A DNA stretch of 36,036 bases from Deltaproteobacteria bacterium Ga0077539 (GCA_001465015.1 LNEO01000257.1:1-36036); one strand, 5' to 3'; shown: positions 7,160-16,391, counted from the stretch's first letter. Program-made: numbers and translations. The notes: generated from the letters alone by a model not told the origin.

Positions 7160-9610
7160 ATGCGCGCAATCGACCCGACCCTCGCCACCCAAGTCGCAAC
7201 CACCGGCGAACGCTCGACCTCACAAATCGAGCATTCGAGCGAAATTTTGCAGAGCGGCACGCTCGTCGCCCACCGATATCGGATCGACGCCTTGCTCGGC
7301 GAGGGAGGGATGGGCGCTGTGTATCGAGCGCACGACGTCGAGCTCGACGAAGAGATCGCGCTCAAGACGCTGCGCTCGGACATCTCGACGGACGCGAGCG
7401 CGATCGAGCGCTTTCGACGCGAGGTCAAGCTCGCGCGAAAGGTGACGCACCCAAACGTCGCCAGGACCTTCGATCTGTGCGCGTGCGAGAACTTCAAGTT
7501 CATCACGATGGAGCTCATCGAGGGCGCGTCGCTCTCGGACCGCATCAGCGCGGGGCCGATGACCCTCGCGGATGCCCTGCGAGTGTGCGGGGACGTCGCG
7601 CGAGGGCTGGTGGCCGCGCACTCGGCGGGGGTTGTTCATCGCGACCTCAAGCCCGACAACGTGATGCTCGCGGGCTCGAAGCACGGCAAGGCGCTCACCG
7701 GACAAGAGCGCGTCGTGATCACGGATTTCGGCATCGCTCGCGCGGCGGATCCCAACGAACGCGAAGGCGCCGAAGAGCGCAGCGAGAGCCAGCGAGGCAA
7801 GGCGCTCACCGTCGGCGGGATCGTGGGGACGCCTGCGTACATGGCCCCCGAGCAGATCGTCGGCGAGACGCCCGACGGACGCTCGGACGTCTACGCGCTC
7901 GGCGCGCTGCTGTTCGAGCTGCTCACCGCGCGACTGCCGTTCGAGGGAGAGAGCGCCGTGGCGATCGCGATGGCGCGGCTGTCGCAACCGCCGCCAGACG
8001 TGCGGCAGCTCAACGCAGACGTTCCCGACGCGGTCGCGCAGCTGCTCTTGTCGATGCTCGCGCGAGACCGAAAAGAGCGCCCCGACGCAGCGAGCGTGCT
8101 CGATGAAATCGAGAGCCTGCGCGGCGTCGGTCGAAGTTCCACGAACAATCCCGTGGCGGGGCTCGCCAAGGTTCCCGGGACGACGACGATGATGCTCGAG
8201 TCCTCGAGCGTGCCTCGGTTTCGCAGCGTCGCCGTGCTGCCGCTGACGAGCGCAGAGCCGTCGATGGCGCCGTTTGCGCGAGAGCTCGGCGCGACGATCG
8301 CCGACGCGCTGTCGCGGATGAAGACGATCAAGATCGTTCCGCCGTTGATCGCGACGGCGGGGGGCGACGACGTGTCGGAGCTGTTGAAGGGCGCGCGCGC
8401 AGACGTCGCGCTCTCGGGCAGCGTCCGCGCCGAGGGCGAACGGCTCCGCGTCAACCTTCGATACATCGACCTCGCCCAGGGAACGCAGCGGTGGGCCGAG
8501 CGCTTCGAAGGGACGATCGCCGCCCCCTTCGCGATGGAAGACACCCTCTCGCGCGCAGCGGAGGCGGCGCTGCGAGCGCTGTCGGGCAGCGCGGACGCGA
8601 CGGTGACCGCGGGACCGAGCGACCCCGCGGCGCGCGCGATCTACGACCGCGCGCTCGAGTGCTCGCACAAGAGCAACGACCTCGCGGCGCTCGAGCAGGG
8701 ACTCGATCTCGCCCGGCGCGCCAACGAGCTCGCGCCGTCGGACGCTTCGGTGATGAGCCTCCTCGGGCTCTTGCTCGTCCGCGTCGCCCTCTCGAAGCGC
8801 GCAGAAGACAACCAGCACTTGATCGCCGAGGCAGAAGACTGGGCGCTTCGCGCGCTCAACGCCGACGCGGGCCTGGCCTCGACCTTCGTGACCTTGGGGT
8901 TGGTTCGACTGCACCAAGGCGATGTTCGCTCGAGCGTCCGGGCGTTTCGCGACGCGATCGCTCGCGACGCGCGATGCGCGGAGGCCAGCGCGTACCTCGG
9001 GCGGTTTCTCATCGAGAGCGGCTACATGGACGAGGGGATCAAGCGCCTGGAGTTCGCGCTCAAGCTCGAGCCGAGCATCCAGCACGCGTGGTGGAACCTC
9101 GCGCGATCCCACGCGCTCTTGTCCAACTGGGCCAAGAGCGAAGAGATCATGCAGCAGGCCCTCGCGGCGACGGGCAGCGAGGTCACCCTCAACCTCGTCC
9201 GCGCGCGCGTGGCGTTCTGGCGCGGCGATCGCGAGTACGCCGCGAGGACGGCGGAGCGCATCGAGGAGCTCGCCCCGGAGGGACACTTCTCTCGCGGGCT
9301 CATCGACTCGCTGCAGGCGTTTGCGCGCGGGCAAAAGCCTGCGCACGGCATCGAGGAGTTTCAGCGCGGCGCCGGCGTCGCCCCGTCGCCGGCCCTGAAG
9401 GCGTTTTGGTATCAGGTCGGCGCAGAGATCTTCTCTGTCACGGGTCGCTACGACGCGGCGCTCGACGCGATCGAGGGCGCGGTGTCGCAGCCGTTCATCG
9501 ACGTCGGTTGGATGGATCACTGCCCCGCCCTCGCCAGCATCCGTGGCGCCGGGCGCTTCGGACAAGCGCGGGCCATCATCGCTTCGCGCGCGGCCAGCCT
9601 CTGGAAGTGA
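7160..9610 (+). CDS. Ser/Thr protein kinase with TolB-like and TPR domains
   Basis: An 816-aa protein. The kinase domain is at about 39-320, with glycine loop GEGGMGAVY (47-55), ATP lysine K69 (IALKTL), HRDLKPDN (160-167), DFG (189-191) and APE (229-231). All catalytic residues are present, so it should be active. An insert between DFG and APE (about 198-218) is charged and could affect activation. Residues about 353-480 resemble the TolB-like N-terminal domain found with TPRs in adenylate-cyclase-type regulators (RSVAVLPLTS, ADVALSGSVR, QRWAERFEG). From 490 to the end there are several TPR helices. No transmembrane segment is seen, so it should be cytoplasmic. It is followed after 10 bases by the AI-2E permease, suggesting one operon. 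Targets are unknown. Confidence 0.93.
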   Translation: MRAIDPTLATQVATTGERSTSQIEHSSEILQSGTLVAHRYRIDALLGEGGMGAVYRAHDVELDEEIALKTLRSDISTDASAIERFRREVKLARKVTHPNVARTFDLCACENFKFITMELIEGASLSDRISAGPMTLADALRVCGDVARGLVAAHSAGVVHRDLKPDNVMLAGSKHGKALTGQERVVITDFGIARAADPNEREGAEERSESQRGKALTVGGIVGTPAYMAPEQIVGETPDGRSDVYALGALLFELLTARLPFEGESAVAIAMARLSQPPPDVRQLNADVPDAVAQLLLSMLARDRKERPDAASVLDEIESLRGVGRSSTNNPVAGLAKVPGTTTMMLESSSVPRFRSVAVLPLTSAEPSMAPFARELGATIADALSRMKTIKIVPPLIATAGGDDVSELLKGARADVALSGSVRAEGERLRVNLRYIDLAQGTQRWAERFEGTIAAPFAMEDTLSRAAEAALRALSGSADATVTAGPSDPAARAIYDRALECSHKSNDLAALEQGLDLARRANELAPSDASVMSLLGLLLVRVALSKRAEDNQHLIAEAEDWALRALNADAGLASTFVTLGLVRLHQGDVRSSVRAFRDAIARDARCAEASAYLGRFLIESGYMDEGIKRLEFALKLEPSIQHAWWNLARSHALLSNWAKSEEIMQQALAATGSEVTLNLVRARVAFWRGDREYAARTAERIEELAPEGHFSRGLIDSLQAFARGQKPAHGIEEFQRGAGVAPSPALKAFWYQVGAEIFSVTGRYDAALDAIEGAVSQPFIDVGWMDHCPALASIRGAGRFGQARAIIASRAASLWK

Positions 9611-9620
9611 TCGACTGACC

Positions 9621-10748
9621 ATGAATTCAAGTGACGACGCGGCGCACCGCGTGAGCCTCGTCTCCTCGGGGGTGGCCGCCGGGATCGCTCTGGCGATCAT
9701 CGGGCTCGCGGGGATGACGCTCGCGCCGCTCTGGCTTCCGCTCGCGTTTGCGCTGTGGACCGCGTCGCTGCTCGACCCGCTCGCCAGGTGGTTCAGTCGC
9801 AAGCTGGGAGATCGCCCTGGGCTCGGCGCGGGCATCGCGACGTCCCTCGTGGCCGCGCTGATCGTGCCTGTGTGGCTCGCGTTGACCTCGATCGGCGCGA
9901 GCGTCGTTGCGTTCGTGCGGCAAGTGCTCGCGTCGCCCGCGGCGCGCTCGGCGCTCGAGTCGATCGTGTCCGCCGAGGGAGGCCAAGGCGCGAGCGTGAC
10001 CCCGACGAGCGTCGCGGCGCTGCTCCGCGCGAGCGTGGCGCGCATCCCCGAGCTCGCGCGAACCCACGGAGAAACCGCGTGGCGCGCGGCCAGCAGCTTC
10101 GCGGGCGCCGGCGCCGTGGTGATCCTCACGCTGTTCATCTTCTTTGTGTCGCTGTACTCGTTTCTCGCGGACGGGCGCGCGATGTGGGCGTGGGCAAAGC
10201 GGCACGCTCCTGCTTCCGACGCGATCTGCGAGCGCCTCGCGAAGGCGTTTCTCGAGACTGGCCGCGGGCTCATCGTCGGGGCGGGGCTCACGGCGCTGAC
10301 GCAGGCTCTGCTGGCGACGCTCATCTACGCGGTGATGGGCGTGCCGCGGTTCGCGGTCCTGGGCGCGCTCACGTTTGTGTGCGCCTTCGTTCCCGCGATC
10401 GGAACAGCGGTCGTCTGGGGCCCGGTCGCGATCGGGCTCGTGCTCAAGGGGCAGGTCGTCAAGGGCATCGTGCTCGCGCTGCTCGGCGGCCTCGGGATCA
10501 GCTCGATCGACAACGTGGTTCGCCCGTTGATGCAGCGGTGGGGCGGAAACCTCCAGCTCCCGGCCTATCTGCTGTTGTTCGCGGCGTTTGGCGGGCTCGC
10601 CGCGTTCGGCGCCAAGGGGCTCGTCCTGGGCCCCCTCTCGCTTCGGCTCGCGAGCGAGATCCTCACGATCGCCCGTGACTACCGAGAGTCTACCGAAGCA
10701 GCGGGCGAACCGATCGCAGCGGGCGACGAGCCACGAAACTCCCCATGA
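9621..10748 (+). CDS. AI-2E family (PerM-type) membrane permease
   Basis: A 375-aa inner-membrane protein starting at ATG 9621, ten bases after the kinase stop. It has the family layout: two or three N-terminal helices (GIALAIIGLAGMTLAPLWLP and the next), a long soluble segment at about 95-150, then five or so helices. The conserved C-terminal part includes LTFVCAFVPAIGT and ISSIDNVVRPLM, matching the FvPyiG and DN.vrP motifs of AI-2E transporters. Known members export autoinducer-2 or act as Na+/H+ antiporters; the substrate here cannot be told. Its last four bases overlap the start of the next gene (ATGA), so the two are probably translationally coupled. Confidence 0.9.
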   Translation: MNSSDDAAHRVSLVSSGVAAGIALAIIGLAGMTLAPLWLPLAFALWTASLLDPLARWFSRKLGDRPGLGAGIATSLVAALIVPVWLALTSIGASVVAFVRQVLASPAARSALESIVSAEGGQGASVTPTSVAALLRASVARIPELARTHGETAWRAASSFAGAGAVVILTLFIFFVSLYSFLADGRAMWAWAKRHAPASDAICERLAKAFLETGRGLIVGAGLTALTQALLATLIYAVMGVPRFAVLGALTFVCAFVPAIGTAVVWGPVAIGLVLKGQVVKGIVLALLGGLGISSIDNVVRPLMQRWGGNLQLPAYLLLFAAFGGLAAFGAKGLVLGPLSLRLASEILTIARDYRESTEAAGEPIAAGDEPRNSP

Positions 10749-11428
10749 CGAACCACCAACCACCAAGAGTCCTGTACGTGCACGGACTCGAGTCGGGCCC
10801 CGATGGAAAGAAGCCGCGCGCCCTCGCCGAAGCGGGTTGCACCGTAATCGCAAAGGAGATGCCCTGCGGCCCAAAGCGGGCGCTCAGCGACCCCGCGGTG
10901 CTCGCCGCGGCTGCAGCAGGATCGATGGCGGTCGTGATCGCCGCGACGCGATGGGGATGGAAGAGCGTCGCGGCCTCGGCGCTCGCCTGGAGACAGGGCC
11001 GGCCTCATTTCGAGCGGTGGATCGCAGGCAGAATGCTCGAGCGCAGCGTCGCTGTGCAAGAGCACGCCCTCGCGACGCACGAGGTCGACGTCGTGGTGGG
11101 CTCGTCCTTTGGCGGCGCGGTCGTGCTCGAGCTGCTTCGTCGCGGCGCGTGGAAGGGGCCCGCTGTGCTGCTCTGTCCCGCGCACCTGCGCGTCGCCGAG
11201 CGGGCCGGAGTGCCGTGGACTCCGCTCGAGCGCCGCCCGGGGTTCGAGCGAACGCTCATCGTGCACGGTCGCGAGGACGAGGTGGTTCCGTACGAGCACT
11301 CGGTGCAGCTCGCCGACGAGCTGGGCGCGGAGCTACGAACGGTGTCCGACGACCATCGGTTGACGCGCTCGGCGACGGCCCACGGGCTTCGATCGTGGAT
11401 CGATCACGTGCTGCCCGCGCCCGTGTAA
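10745..11428 (+). CDS. Alpha/beta hydrolase (YqiA-like)
   Basis: A 227-aa protein overlapping the permease stop by four bases. It begins with strand and oxyanion motif RVLYVHGLESGP, common in YqiA/UPF0227-like esterases. The nucleophile elbow is GSSFGG with Ser121. The acid is probably in VHGREDEVVP and the catalytic His in DDHRLT, so a full triad is visible. Residues about 51-82 are an unusual Ala-rich hydrophobic insert between the first strand and the nucleophile; it may form a lid or a membrane-associated helix. The operon with a kinase and a permease suggests processing of a transported or signalling ester, which is inference only. Confidence 0.85.
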   Translation: MTNHQPPRVLYVHGLESGPDGKKPRALAEAGCTVIAKEMPCGPKRALSDPAVLAAAAAGSMAVVIAATRWGWKSVAASALAWRQGRPHFERWIAGRMLERSVAVQEHALATHEVDVVVGSSFGGAVVLELLRRGAWKGPAVLLCPAHLRVAERAGVPWTPLERRPGFERTLIVHGREDEVVPYEHSVQLADELGAELRTVSDDHRLTRSATAHGLRSWIDHVLPAPV

Positions 11429-11458
11429 CTCATCGCCAAGAGCGCGGCCGCAGGCGCA

Positions 11459-11487
11459 GGAGGGTGGAAACGTTCGTTCCGTCCTCC
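11459..11487 (+). terminator. Stem-loop ending the kinase-permease-hydrolase operon
   Basis: An 11-bp stem (11459-11469 with 11477-11487, including one G:T and one T:G pair) with a 7-base loop, 30 bases past the hydrolase stop. No T tract follows. The placement between the operon and the GTG of the amylase fits a transcription end, but this is inferred. Confidence 0.45.
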
Positions 11488-11575
11488 CGTTGCGCGTCGG
11501 TCGAGCGCGCGATGCGGACGTAGATCGCCCGGAACGTGCTGCATTCCAAGCGGCCGTTGAGCTATCGTCTCGACC

Positions 11576-13576
11576 GTGATCGGCTCGAAGACCCCCACGG
11601 CTATCCTCGCGGCTGCGCTCGCGCTCTCAGCGGGCGGATGCTTCAACCTGTCGGACGTCGAGACGCCCCTCGAACCAGCACAGGCGAGGCTCACCTCGCA
11701 GGTCGAAGACTGGCGCGACGAGGTGATCTACCAGGTCCTCGTCGATCGCTTCGCCAACGGGTCGCCCGCCAATGACTGGCGCGTCAATCGCAGGTCGCTC
11801 GCGCGCTATCAGGGCGGCGACTGGCAGGGGCTCATCGAGCACCTGGACTACTTCAAGTCCCTGGGCGTCACGACGCTCTGGATTTCACCGATCGTGCGCA
11901 ACGTCGACACCGACGCGGGAATCGACGGCTACCACGGGTACTGGGCCAGCGACCTCGCCGAGCTCAACCCGCACTTCGGCGATCTCGCGACGCTGCGCAG
12001 GTTCGTGCGCGAGGCTCACAACAGGCGTCTGCGCGTCGTGGTCGACATCGTGACCAACCACATGGGTCAGATGTTCTATTACGACATCAACCAGAACGGC
12101 CGACCCGACGACAACCTGTACGGCGGCGGGCTCAACTCGGGCTTCCAAAACCCTGGTGGATCGTCGAGTCCCCTCACCCGCGTGAGCGAGTACGACCCGG
12201 ACTACAACACGCGCGACGTGATCCAGTCGTTCACGTCGCTCGGGCCCGCCGGCCCTGCGCCCGTGACGTTCTTGAACATGCCCGACATCTTTCGCACGCC
12301 GCCGCGCTGCGACGGGCCGCGCGCGTGGCAGTGCATCCTCGCGTCGCCCGAGGGCTACCACCGCCGCGGGCGAATCGTGTCGTACGACAACGTCAATAAC
12401 CAGCCGGGCGATCAGGTGATGCTCGGTGATTTTCCTGGTGGATTGAAGGACGTGGCGACCGAGCGCCAGGACGTGCGCGACGCGATGGTCGAGGCGTACG
12501 CGCGCTGGGTCGAGCTCACGGACATCGACGGCTTTCGCATCGACACGCTCAAGCACGTCGAGCACGGGTTCTGGGCGGACTTCTCGCCTCGCGTCCGCGC
12601 GCGGCTCGCGCTGCGAGGCAAGCAACGCTTCCTGATGTTCGGCGAGGCCTTCGACGGAGACGACGCGCTCATCGCGAGCTACACGCGCCCCGGCGAGATG
12701 GACTCGGTCTTCTATTTCTCGCAGAAATTTCGGGTCTATCGCGACATTTTTCAGTGCGAGGGTCCGACGACGCAGCTCGAGGGCGTGCTGATGGACCGGA
12801 TGCGCAACTACCCGCATCCGGCGCAAGAGAACGGCGCCGGCGCGCCTCCATCACAGCTTCTCGTCAACTTCTTCGACAACCACGACGTCCCGCGCTTTCT
12901 CGCGGGCGTGCTCGACGAGGACCCCAACAGCTGCCCGCCGGGTCGCGTTCGAAGCGAAGACGACCGCGCGAGGCTGCTCAAGAAGATGCACATCGCGCTG
13001 GCGTTCATGTTCGCGCAGGACGGACTGCCGTGCATCTACTACGGCACCGAGCTCGACATGCGCGGCGCCAACGACCCGTCCAACCGCGAAGTGCTCTGGG
13101 AGTTCGCGCGAGACTACCGAACGGCGCTCGACGGCACGCCGTCGCCGACCGGTCCGCTCACCAACGATTTCGCCCGTGACTTTCCGACGAACGGCGCGAC
13201 CTTCCAGTGGATCTCGCGGCTCGCGAAGATCCGCAGCGCCTACTCGCCGCTGCGCCGCGGGTCGATGAACGTCAAGTGGACCACCAACAGGCCCACCAAC
13301 GCGGACGACGGCGGAATGCTCGCGTTCGAGCGGACCGATGATTCGGGCTCTGTCCTGGTCGTCATCAACACCAGCGGCGATGGGCGCGAGCACTCGACGG
13401 CGTTTGGCGGCAACGGAATGCAGGTCACCTTCCCCAACGGCACCGAGCTCGTCGATGTGCTCGGCGCCGACGCGAGCCGCTCGTACACCGTCGCCAACGG
13501 CCGGGTGACCGTGAGCCTGCCCGCTTACACCGCGGGGATCTTCGTGCCGCGCGATCGCGTGGTGCCGCTTCGGTAG
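11576..13576 (+). CDS. GH13 alpha-amylase family lipoprotein
   Basis: A 666-aa protein read from GTG 11576, where a signal peptide with lipobox SAGGC (Cys22) begins. It belongs to glycoside hydrolase family 13, which cleaves alpha-1,4-glucans. The four conserved regions are all seen: DIVTNH (157-162), GFRIDTLKHV with nucleophile D323, GEAF with acid/base E357, and FFDNHD with D437. The (beta/alpha)8 barrel starts at VIYQVLVDRF. A B-domain-like insert (about 165-285) and a C-terminal beta domain (from about 560) are present. As a lipoprotein it is likely anchored at the envelope surface or periplasm. Together with the LamB-like porin at 3891 it suggests glycogen or starch use. Confidence 0.93.
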   Translation: MIGSKTPTAILAAALALSAGGCFNLSDVETPLEPAQARLTSQVEDWRDEVIYQVLVDRFANGSPANDWRVNRRSLARYQGGDWQGLIEHLDYFKSLGVTTLWISPIVRNVDTDAGIDGYHGYWASDLAELNPHFGDLATLRRFVREAHNRRLRVVVDIVTNHMGQMFYYDINQNGRPDDNLYGGGLNSGFQNPGGSSSPLTRVSEYDPDYNTRDVIQSFTSLGPAGPAPVTFLNMPDIFRTPPRCDGPRAWQCILASPEGYHRRGRIVSYDNVNNQPGDQVMLGDFPGGLKDVATERQDVRDAMVEAYARWVELTDIDGFRIDTLKHVEHGFWADFSPRVRARLALRGKQRFLMFGEAFDGDDALIASYTRPGEMDSVFYFSQKFRVYRDIFQCEGPTTQLEGVLMDRMRNYPHPAQENGAGAPPSQLLVNFFDNHDVPRFLAGVLDEDPNSCPPGRVRSEDDRARLLKKMHIALAFMFAQDGLPCIYYGTELDMRGANDPSNREVLWEFARDYRTALDGTPSPTGPLTNDFARDFPTNGATFQWISRLAKIRSAYSPLRRGSMNVKWTTNRPTNADDGGMLAFERTDDSGSVLVVINTSGDGREHSTAFGGNGMQVTFPNGTELVDVLGADASRSYTVANGRVTVSLPAYTAGIFVPRDRVVPLR

Positions 13577-13589
13577 GGAGAATTCTCCC
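13576..13589. terminator. Palindrome between convergent genes
   Basis: GGGAGAATTCTCCC is a perfect 14-base palindrome at the stop of the amylase, with the convergent lipoprotein gene ending at 13600. It could fold as a 5-bp stem with loop AATT for either strand. Too short to be convincing as a terminator. Confidence 0.25.
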
Positions 13590-13599
13590 CTTCGCTCGC

Positions 13600-15480
13600 T
13601 CAGCGCATCGGCGTCGGGCTCGCGTTGCGAAACACGAGCACCGACGAGTTGAGGCCCTGCGGGACGATCAGCTCGGGCTTTCCGTCGCGATCGACGTCGC
13701 CGAGCGCGAGGCTCGAAGGCGTTCCGGGCGCGGTGACGAGCAAGGGGGGTTCGGTGAAGGTCGCGTTGCCTTCGTTAGCAAACACCGCGACGCGGGGGCC
13801 GGGGCCGGCGACGATCACGTCGAGCACGTTGTCGCCGTTGAGGTCCTGGGCGGCGAGCCCCACGGAGTTGCCAACAATGGACGGAGCCAAGAACGTCGGC
13901 GCTTCGAAGGTGCCGTCTGCGCGGGCGCGCGCCACGAAGGCGCTCCCGCGGGTGCTCGTACACAACAAATCAAGTGGCGGACGCCCGTCGAGGTCCGCCA
14001 CGATCGCGAAGGGCAGCGCAGCCCCCTCGATCGCGTACGTCGTCACTTCTCGACCCGCCGTGACGAGCCCGCGCGCGACCTGAATCCCGCGCTGTCCGCC
14101 CATCGCGCCGAACACGGCGACGCGAGGGTCGATGCCCACGATACCGATGGACGGATACGGCATCCCGACGCTGAGCATGACGTCGCTCTGCGTGAAGGTT
14201 CCGTCGCCCCCGCCAGAGAGCAGGGTCGAGGGGCTGTCGAGGCTGCCGACGATGATGTCCTGCGCCCCGTCGCCCGTGAGCTCGCTGATCGCGAGCCCCA
14301 CGGGCAGCGACGTAACGGTCTGAGCGCTGGCGGTGAAGCCCGCGCCGGTGTTGCGCAAGACGAACACCTGCCGACGATCGCGCGCGGTCACCGCGATGTC
14401 CGGACGACTATCGCCAGTCAGCTCGCCGACCGCAGGAAAGAACGGCGCCCCCAGGACCGAGATCGTCGCGGCGACCTCGTAGCGCAGCATCGGCGCCGCG
14501 CGCAGGATCGAGATCGCCATCCCGTCGGGCCGGGGCGCGACGAGATCCGCGAGCCCGTCGCCGTCGAAGTCGCGCACAGCCACGTGAAACACCGGCGACG
14601 TCGTCGACGTCGACACCGGCGCATCGAATCGCGTCTGTACGTTGATCACCCGCAAGATCGAGCGAGAGACGGCGCCGAGCCCGTCGCTGTTGACGACCTC
14701 GACCTCGACGTCGCGGCCCATGAGCCCGAGCGGCGGCGCGCGAAAGGTGATTCGAGTCGGCGAGACGAACTGAACCGACTCCGCCTCGCGACCCGCGACG
14801 CGCACGCGAACGCCGTCGCGAAAGCGCGTGCCAGTGAGCGTGATCATCTCGCGGCGCGCCCCGAACACCGCCGAGGGCTCGGCGGACACGAGCGTCGGCG
14901 GCCCGGCGCACACGCCCATCTCGCACGCGAGCGCGCCGCACGAGGTGCCGCACGCTCCGCAGTTCGCGCTGTCGGTCATCGGGTTCACGCAGCGCGCGCC
15001 GCAGGCCATCGTGCCCATCGGGCAGGCCGAGCACGAGCCCGCGACGCACATCGCGCTCGCGCCCATCGGCGCGGCGCAGCTCCGGCCGCACCCGCCGCAG
15101 TGATCGACGGAGCTGCGCGTGTCCGCCTCGCACCCGTTGGCCTCGACGCCGTCACAGTCCGCAAAGCCCTCGGCGCACACCTTCGCGCATCGCCCCGCGG
15201 CGCAGACGGCGACGGCGTTGGCCCCCGCCGCGCAGCTGTTCGAGCACGCGCCGCAGTGGGTCGGGCTGCTCGTCGTGTCCACGCAACGGCCCAGACATCG
15301 CGTCTGCTCCGGCGCGCACTCGCCCGCGTCGAACGGCGCGAGCGCGTCGGGGAGCGAGCCGCCTTCGGTCACTCCGGTGTCGGTCGGGGCGATCGGCGTC
15401 TGCGAACAGCCGATCACGAGCGGACATGCGAGCGCGAGAAGCGCCGCGCGCAAAGAGATGGGCGAAGCGGTCATGGTCAC
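13600..15480 (-). CDS. Lipoprotein with Cys-rich repeats, TIG domain and FG-GAP repeats
   Basis: A 626-aa protein starting at ATG 15480 (an ATG six bases downstream is also possible). Lipobox LVIGC places the lipid Cys at 25. Residues about 50-190 are Cys-rich with three units of the HCGACSNSC/HCGGCGRSC/NCGACGTSC type, a MopE-like pattern frequent in myxobacterial surface proteins. An IPT/TIG-like Ig domain follows at about 195-280 (LVSAEPSAVFG, ITLTGTRF). From about 300 on there are FG-GAP/VCBS repeats with Ca-binding-type loops (RDFDGDGLADL, LTGDSRPDI, DLNGDNVLDVI, DVDRDGKPEL), which should make a beta-propeller. Predicted outer-surface or periplasmic face; ligand unknown. Its 3' end converges on the amylase gene. 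Confidence 0.88.
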   Translation of the reverse strand: MTMTASPISLRAALLALACPLVIGCSQTPIAPTDTGVTEGGSLPDALAPFDAGECAPEQTRCLGRCVDTTSSPTHCGACSNSCAAGANAVAVCAAGRCAKVCAEGFADCDGVEANGCEADTRSSVDHCGGCGRSCAAPMGASAMCVAGSCSACPMGTMACGARCVNPMTDSANCGACGTSCGALACEMGVCAGPPTLVSAEPSAVFGARREMITLTGTRFRDGVRVRVAGREAESVQFVSPTRITFRAPPLGLMGRDVEVEVVNSDGLGAVSRSILRVINVQTRFDAPVSTSTTSPVFHVAVRDFDGDGLADLVAPRPDGMAISILRAAPMLRYEVAATISVLGAPFFPAVGELTGDSRPDIAVTARDRRQVFVLRNTGAGFTASAQTVTSLPVGLAISELTGDGAQDIIVGSLDSPSTLLSGGGDGTFTQSDVMLSVGMPYPSIGIVGIDPRVAVFGAMGGQRGIQVARGLVTAGREVTTYAIEGAALPFAIVADLDGRPPLDLLCTSTRGSAFVARARADGTFEAPTFLAPSIVGNSVGLAAQDLNGDNVLDVIVAGPGPRVAVFANEGNATFTEPPLLVTAPGTPSSLALGDVDRDGKPELIVPQGLNSSVLVFRNASPTPMR

Positions 15481-15534
15481 GATGGTGACACACGATATCG
15501 CAGAGGGCCGATCAAACAGAGAATTTCCCGGGGA

Positions 15535-16311
15535 TTACCGCGTCGCTTTCGACGGCGAAGCCGCGCGGATCCCGACTGTCCTCCCTCGCGCGAAGACCGC
15601 TTCGTGGGCCCACTCCGCCAGCGGCTCGGCGATCTCCCAGCACGCCTCGTGGCGAAACCCGAGCGCCTGCGATGGCTCGCCGGCGATGATCGTCGCGTGC
15701 ACGTGCGCCGTGAGCATCGCGCCCGCGAGGTTGGCGTGGTTGCCACCGCGATTGTAGAGCCGTTGGGGCGGGAGCTTCGCGCGCATCCACGCGTCACCGA
15801 CCGGCGCGAGCTCGACGTCGAGCGCTTCGCGGACACGCGCCGTGACCGCGCAGAGCCGCGCGAACATCTCCGCGGGGTCCGCGCCCACGAGCGCGCTCGA
15901 CTCGACGTAGTCGCGATGCCACGGCGCCCTCGGCCAGTGCCGCTGGAGCACGACGCGCACGCCGGGCCAGGCGCGTCGCGCTCGCTCGCTCGCGCGCTCG
16001 ACCGACGAGAGGTACTCTTCGAATCGCTCGAGCGGCAGCGTGGTCTTCTCTTGCAAGACGAGCACGTCCAGCGGTCCTCTCTCGAGCGCCGGCGCGAGCT
16101 CGTCGCTCGCGAGATGATCAGCGAGCGAGCGAAGCGGGTGAGCGAGCACGCGGGCGACGAGCGGCCGCGCGCAGTAGCGCTCGGCGAGCTGCGGCATCGA
16201 GTGGTAGTAGGTGTGGCTCGTGCCGACGAAGAGCGCGCGCAGCGCCCCCTCGGGCGCGCGGTCGTACCGTGGCTCGAGCTCGAAGTAGGGCTTCGGGTCG
16301 GGCGCCGACAT
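15535..16311 (-). CDS. SGNH/GDSL-like hydrolase, catalytic Asp uncertain
   Basis: A 258-aa protein, start chosen at ATG 16311 (MSAPDPKPYFE) because the reading frame upstream is Arg-rich and non-native. LFVGTSHTYYHSMP (27-40) matches the block I of SGNH-fold esterases, with likely nucleophile Ser32 and the HTYY pattern seen in DUF4886-like members. DVLVLQEKT is a typical later strand. Near the C-terminus, NRGGNHANLAGAML resembles the DxxH block, but the Asp position appears to be Gly. Either a nearby acid substitutes or catalysis is altered. No signal peptide is visible. It is divergent from the cardiolipin synthase gene. Confidence 0.7.
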   Translation of the reverse strand: MSAPDPKPYFELEPRYDRAPEGALRALFVGTSHTYYHSMPQLAERYCARPLVARVLAHPLRSLADHLASDELAPALERGPLDVLVLQEKTTLPLERFEEYLSSVERASERARRAWPGVRVVLQRHWPRAPWHRDYVESSALVGADPAEMFARLCAVTARVREALDVELAPVGDAWMRAKLPPQRLYNRGGNHANLAGAMLTAHVHATIIAGEPSQALGFRHEACWEIAEPLAEWAHEAVFARGRTVGIRAASPSKATR

Positions 16312-16391
16312 CGCCGAGCGCGATGATAGTCCGCCGACGCCCATCGAGCGCGCGCTACGGCCACGAAAAGCTGCGCTATGGTTCGAGGCAT

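Noticed and set aside
7220..10324. 1034-codon minus-strand open frame opposite the kinase and permease
   Set aside because: Antisense shadow caused by high GC; the plus strand encodes intact kinase and permease motifs.
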